In this document: positions 61,289 through 64,000 of the stretch, one piece after another | Layout of the letters: every line of letters starts with the position of its first letter | Numbering within the stretch: the stretch's first letter is position 1 | Assembly: GCA_023667015.1 (NCBI GenBank) | Contig: JAMPAX010000001.1 | Location: 177,186 to 241,185, forward strand | DNA from: Muribaculaceae bacterium | GTDB taxonomy: Bacteria > Bacteroidota > Bacteroidia > Bacteroidales > Muribaculaceae | Length of the DNA stretch: 64,000 nt | Direction of reading: 5' to 3' | Program-made: the position numbers and the translations under genes | The notes under the pieces: generated by a model | Database searches by the model: none | Told to the model about the DNA's origin: nothing | What the model saw: only the letters and a program-made list of their open reading frames with translations

Positions 61289-61879
61289 ATGTTTCAAATA
61301 GACGATACTTTAGTTTCTATAGACTTAGCAGAGAGATTTTTCTGCTGCGACCTTGATGCCTGCCATGGCGAATGTTGTATTGAAGGAGATGCGGGAGCTC
61401 CCCTCACTCAGGAGGAAGACCGACGACTTGGCGAGCTGATGCCAAAGATTCTGCCATTGCTGACACCGCGGGCACAGAGCGTAATTCGAGAGGAAGGGCA
61501 TTCATATACCGACCAAGAGGGAGACTTGGTTACCAATATCATCGAGGGGGGCAACTGTGTGTTCACCTGCATGGAGCCGGGAGGGATGTGTCTCTGTGCG
61601 CTGGAGAAAGCGCGGCGCGTGGGAGACACGGAGATGTTCAAACCGATAAGTTGTGCCCTATATCCGGTAAGAATCAAAGAATATGACGGTTTTACAGCCG
61701 TCAACTTCCACCGTTGGAAGATCTGCCGCGCCGCTGAGACCCTCGGCCGCGCCAAGGGGATTCGAGCCTACGAATTCCTCCAAGGCCCCTTAGAGCGACG
61801 CTTCGGCAAAGTATGGTACGCCAAGCTACGCCTAATCTGTGAGCAATGGCTCGCCCGGAATCCCAATATATATCACTGA
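61289..61879 (+). CDS. DUF3109 family protein (cysteine-rich, probably metal-binding)
   Basis: A 196-residue protein. Cysteine motifs FCCDLDACHGECCIEGDAG near 20, NCVFTCMEPGGMCLCALE near 95 and ISCALYPVRI near 125 match DUF3109, related to the YkgJ/zinc- or iron-sulfur-binding proteins. Function unknown. It is in tight operon with the plug protein (two-base gap) on the same strand. Confidence 0.85.
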   Translation: MFQIDDTLVSIDLAERFFCCDLDACHGECCIEGDAGAPLTQEEDRRLGELMPKILPLLTPRAQSVIREEGHSYTDQEGDLVTNIIEGGNCVFTCMEPGGMCLCALEKARRVGDTEMFKPISCALYPVRIKEYDGFTAVNFHRWKICRAAETLGRAKGIRAYEFLQGPLERRFGKVWYAKLRLICEQWLARNPNIYH

Positions 61880-62001
61880 TTTCATACACCTTAAGCCTAC
61901 CCCACAAAAGCCACCATACCATGTTGAGAAGCGATTTGCTATCGCCCAAAGTTGTAATATTATATGCAACTCCGGTTGAACTCCGGTTGAATCTGTAAAT
62001 A

Positions 62002-62033
62002 TTTGCAGGATTTAAGAAATTTTATTAATTTTG
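62002..62033 (+). promoter_or_regulatory. Promoter without a downstream gene
   Basis: TTTG (62002-62005), 20 bases, TAATTTTG (62026-62033). It points to the candidate small RNA at 62040-62130. Confidence 0.7.
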
Positions 62034-62039
62034 CACTGA

Positions 62040-62130
62040 AATTTATCCTATGAGCCTATACATGTAAGAATTTATTTAGTTAAGCCAAAGAGTCTGAGAT
62101 GATTGTGAAATCATCTCTTTCTTGTTTTTT
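62040..62130 (+). ncRNA. Candidate small RNA (about 90 bases)
   Basis: It lies in a 360-base gap with a good promoter just upstream and an intrinsic terminator at its end (62096-62117: GAGATGATT-GTGA-AATCATCTC, then TTTCTTGTTTTT). The only open frame is five codons (MSLYM). The layout is that of a stand-alone small RNA. Its exact 5' end and role are unknown. Confidence 0.55.
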
Positions 62131-62160
62131 ATAAAGGTATTTAAGAACTTACGTAATGTA

Positions 62161-62192
62161 AACGGTCCAAACCGCTATGAGTTTGGACCGTT
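62161..62192. repeat. Palindrome with 12-base stem
   Basis: AACGGTCCAAAC, 8-base loop, GTTTGGACCGTT. It lies downstream of the lectin gene on the minus strand and resembles the core of the 41019-41054 terminator. No T-run on either side. Confidence 0.65.
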
Positions 62193-62239
62193 CAACTGTT
62201 TAGACTGCATTGCCATTAAGCAACCACTTATGAAACCAT

Positions 62240-62764
62240 CTACAATGTAGCTTTGACGAATATCCACTGCTGTGCTTTCGTTGCATTGTAGCGATATAGC
62301 TGGATGTTCGTTCCATCGGCTACTTTTGAATTACTTAAATCAACTACATAATTTATATCCATAATCGAACATATGGAATATGTGTTACCACCATGATGAT
62401 GTAAATACCATTTTTGGGCTCCTGTATTGTTAAAGGTCCAGAGTTGGAGATTAGTTCCATTGGCAACAACAGAATTATTTACATCAAGTACATGAAATGT
62501 CCTGACATCATCTTCCTCGGGTATTGCTGTCTGATTACATAGTACATATACATCTTTTTCAGTGTTAAACACCAACCATTTCTGTGCATTCGTACCATTA
62601 AATTTCCACAATTGGATATTGTTTCCGTCTGTAAGCCTACTATGGTCGTTATCAAGAACATATGTAGGATTTATGGCACTTTTTACATAATAAACGCCTG
62701 GATCCAATGCGAATACTCCAAAATATACAGCCACCAACGTGATTAATAAAATCCATCTCTTCAT
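62240..62764 (-). CDS. Secreted ricin-type (beta-trefoil) lectin
   Basis: A 174-residue protein with a signal peptide (cleavage near VFA, residue 19). The mature chain is one beta-trefoil with three repeats, each with a QxW-type motif: NAQKWLVF, GAQKWYLH, KAQQWIFV, and an (N/D)GTNIQLW-like strand. Family knowledge: RICIN domains bind galactose-type sugars. There is no catalytic domain on this chain. Five bases separate it from the upstream gene at 62769, so the two are co-transcribed. It may be a surface adhesin or the binding half of a toxin-like pair (inference). Confidence 0.85.
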   Translation of the reverse strand: MKRWILLITLVAVYFGVFALDPGVYYVKSAINPTYVLDNDHSRLTDGNNIQLWKFNGTNAQKWLVFNTEKDVYVLCNQTAIPEEDDVRTFHVLDVNNSVVANGTNLQLWTFNNTGAQKWYLHHHGGNTYSICSIMDINYVVDLSNSKVADGTNIQLYRYNATKAQQWIFVKATL

Positions 62765-62768
62765 TATT

Positions 62769-63539
62769 TCAACGAATTAAATCAAATATGAAACGATCTT
62801 GTAGCTTGTTATTAATAAAATATTTGACCTCTATATGATTAGTCCCGGCATAATCGAAAACATACTTATTGCCTGAGTATTCAACCTCCGCCGGAAACTT
62901 ATCCATGTAGCACATCCCCAAACACTCCCAATTGTCGAAGCAACCTCCTTTTACTCCCAAAAATTCACTGAGGATAAAAGACATCACATCAAATCCATAT
63001 GATAAATTATTGTATGGTATACCGGTATATCTGATTTTTATCTTGACTTCATAATTACGTATTTTCAATAAAATTTCCCTTACACTAAAATCTTTGAACT
63101 TATAGGTGGCATTAATCACCTCAGGATATACAGCATCCTTTACAGGCACTCGTACCTTACATGATTCATTATCATACTCACAAAGCTCCCTTCCGATTCC
63201 TTCAATTGTGTATAATTGCTTCATCTTCCGCAATCCCTCAATATGATTATTATAACTGGCTAAGAGCTTCTGACCCGAATAAACCTGCATATCAACATAC
63301 GAGGAATTTGGGTAACTTATAACATAGTTATTGGCGTAAAAAGCGCCGAAGGTTCGTGAATTGGTTGTTGTCAAATCTTTAAGCAAGTCATCCTTGTTAT
63401 AAGACACTGAATAACTACCCTTAATTCCGGCCTTCTGAATCTGGTAGTTGATTTTTGTCACATTCGGGGATACTGCCAGCATATTAGCAACTGTACCGAT
63501 TACAACAAGGATAATAACGGTTATTCGAAGTTTATACAT
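62769..63539 (-). CDS. Secreted protein of unknown family
   Basis: A 256-residue protein with a signal peptide (1-22, hydrophobic ITVIILVVIGTVANML, cleavage after AVS). The mature part is beta-rich and contains a pair of close cysteines late on (GGCFDNWECLGMCYMD), perhaps disulfide-bonded. I recognise no family. AT-rich, unlike the core genes. Operon with the lectin; five bases separate it from the partial gene upstream. Confidence 0.6.
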   Translation of the reverse strand: MYKLRITVIILVVIGTVANMLAVSPNVTKINYQIQKAGIKGSYSVSYNKDDLLKDLTTTNSRTFGAFYANNYVISYPNSSYVDMQVYSGQKLLASYNNHIEGLRKMKQLYTIEGIGRELCEYDNESCKVRVPVKDAVYPEVINATYKFKDFSVREILLKIRNYEVKIKIRYTGIPYNNLSYGFDVMSFILSEFLGVKGGCFDNWECLGMCYMDKFPAEVEYSGNKYVFDYAGTNHIEVKYFINNKLQDRFIFDLIR

Positions 63540-63544
63540 TATTC

Positions 63545-64000
63545 TTATTCTATTAGTTCAAGTCTTCCATATTGATAACCCATCTCACAATCAATAATAT
63601 AACGGCAAATATCATCATCGTGAGTAAATTTCATTGTCAAGTATGGTTTGGCATCTTGACTTTTGAAAAAATATTCCTGTTCAGCTATAGAATATTGATG
63701 ATTCTGAGTCTCGTTGTCAATTTCATATCTATACCAGTTATTTTTTAAAGTTGTAACGGTACTACCATCATCTCTGACCTTAAAGAATTCTATTTTTGCT
63801 CGTATATATGCTGTCGGATCATACATCAAACAATAATTTTCAGTGAACTTATACTCAGGATTCTTTAGACGAAAGAATATTTTAACTTCTCCTAAATTTG
63901 TGTGCTTGCCGTCTATCTCATCGCCAGTGTATTTGTAATGAGTGACATGTTCGAAATGTCCGTCAGGTAGCATTTCAACTCTACGTTCTCCATCTTCTTC
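63545..64000 (-). CDS. Partial protein of unknown family (5' end outside the window)
   Basis: The frame is open to the edge of the window: 151 residues are visible, with no start needed at the internal ATG at 63973 because codons EEDGERRVE precede it. The seen part is beta-rich and hydrophilic (DGHFEHVTHYKYTGDEIDG, RYIIDCEMGYQYGRLELIE). No family is recognised. It is upstream in the same run as the lectin. Confidence 0.6.
   Translation of the reverse strand, partial: EEDGERRVEMLPDGHFEHVTHYKYTGDEIDGKHTNLGEVKIFFRLKNPEYKFTENYCLMYDPTAYIRAKIEFFKVRDDGSTVTTLKNNWYRYEIDNETQNHQYSIAEQEYFFKSQDAKPYLTMKFTHDDDICRYIIDCEMGYQYGRLELIE

Overview
The window looks like a chromosomal segment of a gut Bacteroidales bacterium, most likely in or near the Muribaculaceae (S24-7). 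The evidence is the families present (DUF4493 and PCMD lipoproteins, DUF4923, DUF5103 type IX secretion plug protein, PorQ, TamL/TamB, C_GCAxxG_C_C protein, eukaryotic-like branching enzyme). Intergenic regions also carry many copies of the Bacteroidota promoter (TTTG, 19-20 bases, TAnnTTTG) and lack strong Shine-Dalgarno sequences. No phage, plasmid, rRNA operon or CRISPR array is visible.

Layout. 0.1-7.6 kb, minus strand: tadA, ispH, a one-frame fusion of glycogen branching enzyme to cytidylate kinase, an AAA ATPase with DUF4435, riboflavin synthase and a DUF4923 protein. 7.9-17.6 kb, plus strand: an accessory surface operon of three DUF4493-type lipoproteins, two related outer-membrane proteins and a further PCMD lipoprotein. 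17.6-25.9 kb, plus strand: dgkA-type kinase, PAP2 phosphatase, ADP-ribosylglycohydrolase, menA, dnaB, efp, a family 2 glycosyltransferase and radC, with rpmH on the minus strand inside. 26.0-32.4 kb, minus strand: GH3 glycosidase, 5'-nucleotidase, gpmI, a zinc-ribbon/DUF805 membrane protein and rplS. 32.5-39.7 kb is a lower-GC zone with gene decay: a gutted secreted-protein gene, two related TIM-barrel-like genes around a leucine-rich-repeat gene, a MITE-like element, porQ, a TonB-domain protein, and remnants of a C10 (streptopain-type) protease and a serpin. 39.7-47.6 kb: a winged-helix protein, rsgA, cdaA, folP, a secreted M6 metalloprotease and typA. 47.8-55.8 kb, minus strand: tamL and a giant tamB whose N-terminus is a VanZ-like domain. 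56.0-61.9 kb: rpsO, a secreted pullulanase, tRNA-Arg(CCG), ung, the C_GCAxxG_C_C protein, the T9SS plug protein and a DUF3109 protein. 62.0-64.0 kb: a candidate small RNA and a low-GC locus of a ricin-type lectin plus two unrecognised proteins, the last running off the window.

How the parts connect. Several genes serve the outer envelope: TamL/TamB for outer-membrane assembly; PorQ and the plug protein for type IX secretion; the M6 protease and LRR protein carry C-terminal tails of the type used by such secretion; the DUF4493/PCMD lipoproteins have acidic residues after the lipidated cysteine, as expected for surface export. Dgk and PAP2 overlap and probably work on opposite sides of a lipid-phosphate cycle.

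The most unusual observations are the GlgB-Cmk fusion, the VanZ-TamB fusion joined by a 9-base tandem repeat, the decayed protease/serpin locus, a promoter-plus-terminator unit with no gene at 62.0 kb, an apparently leaderless rsgA, and a family of long palindromes with AAA loops at gene ends. All calls come from reading the sequence; no database search was run.
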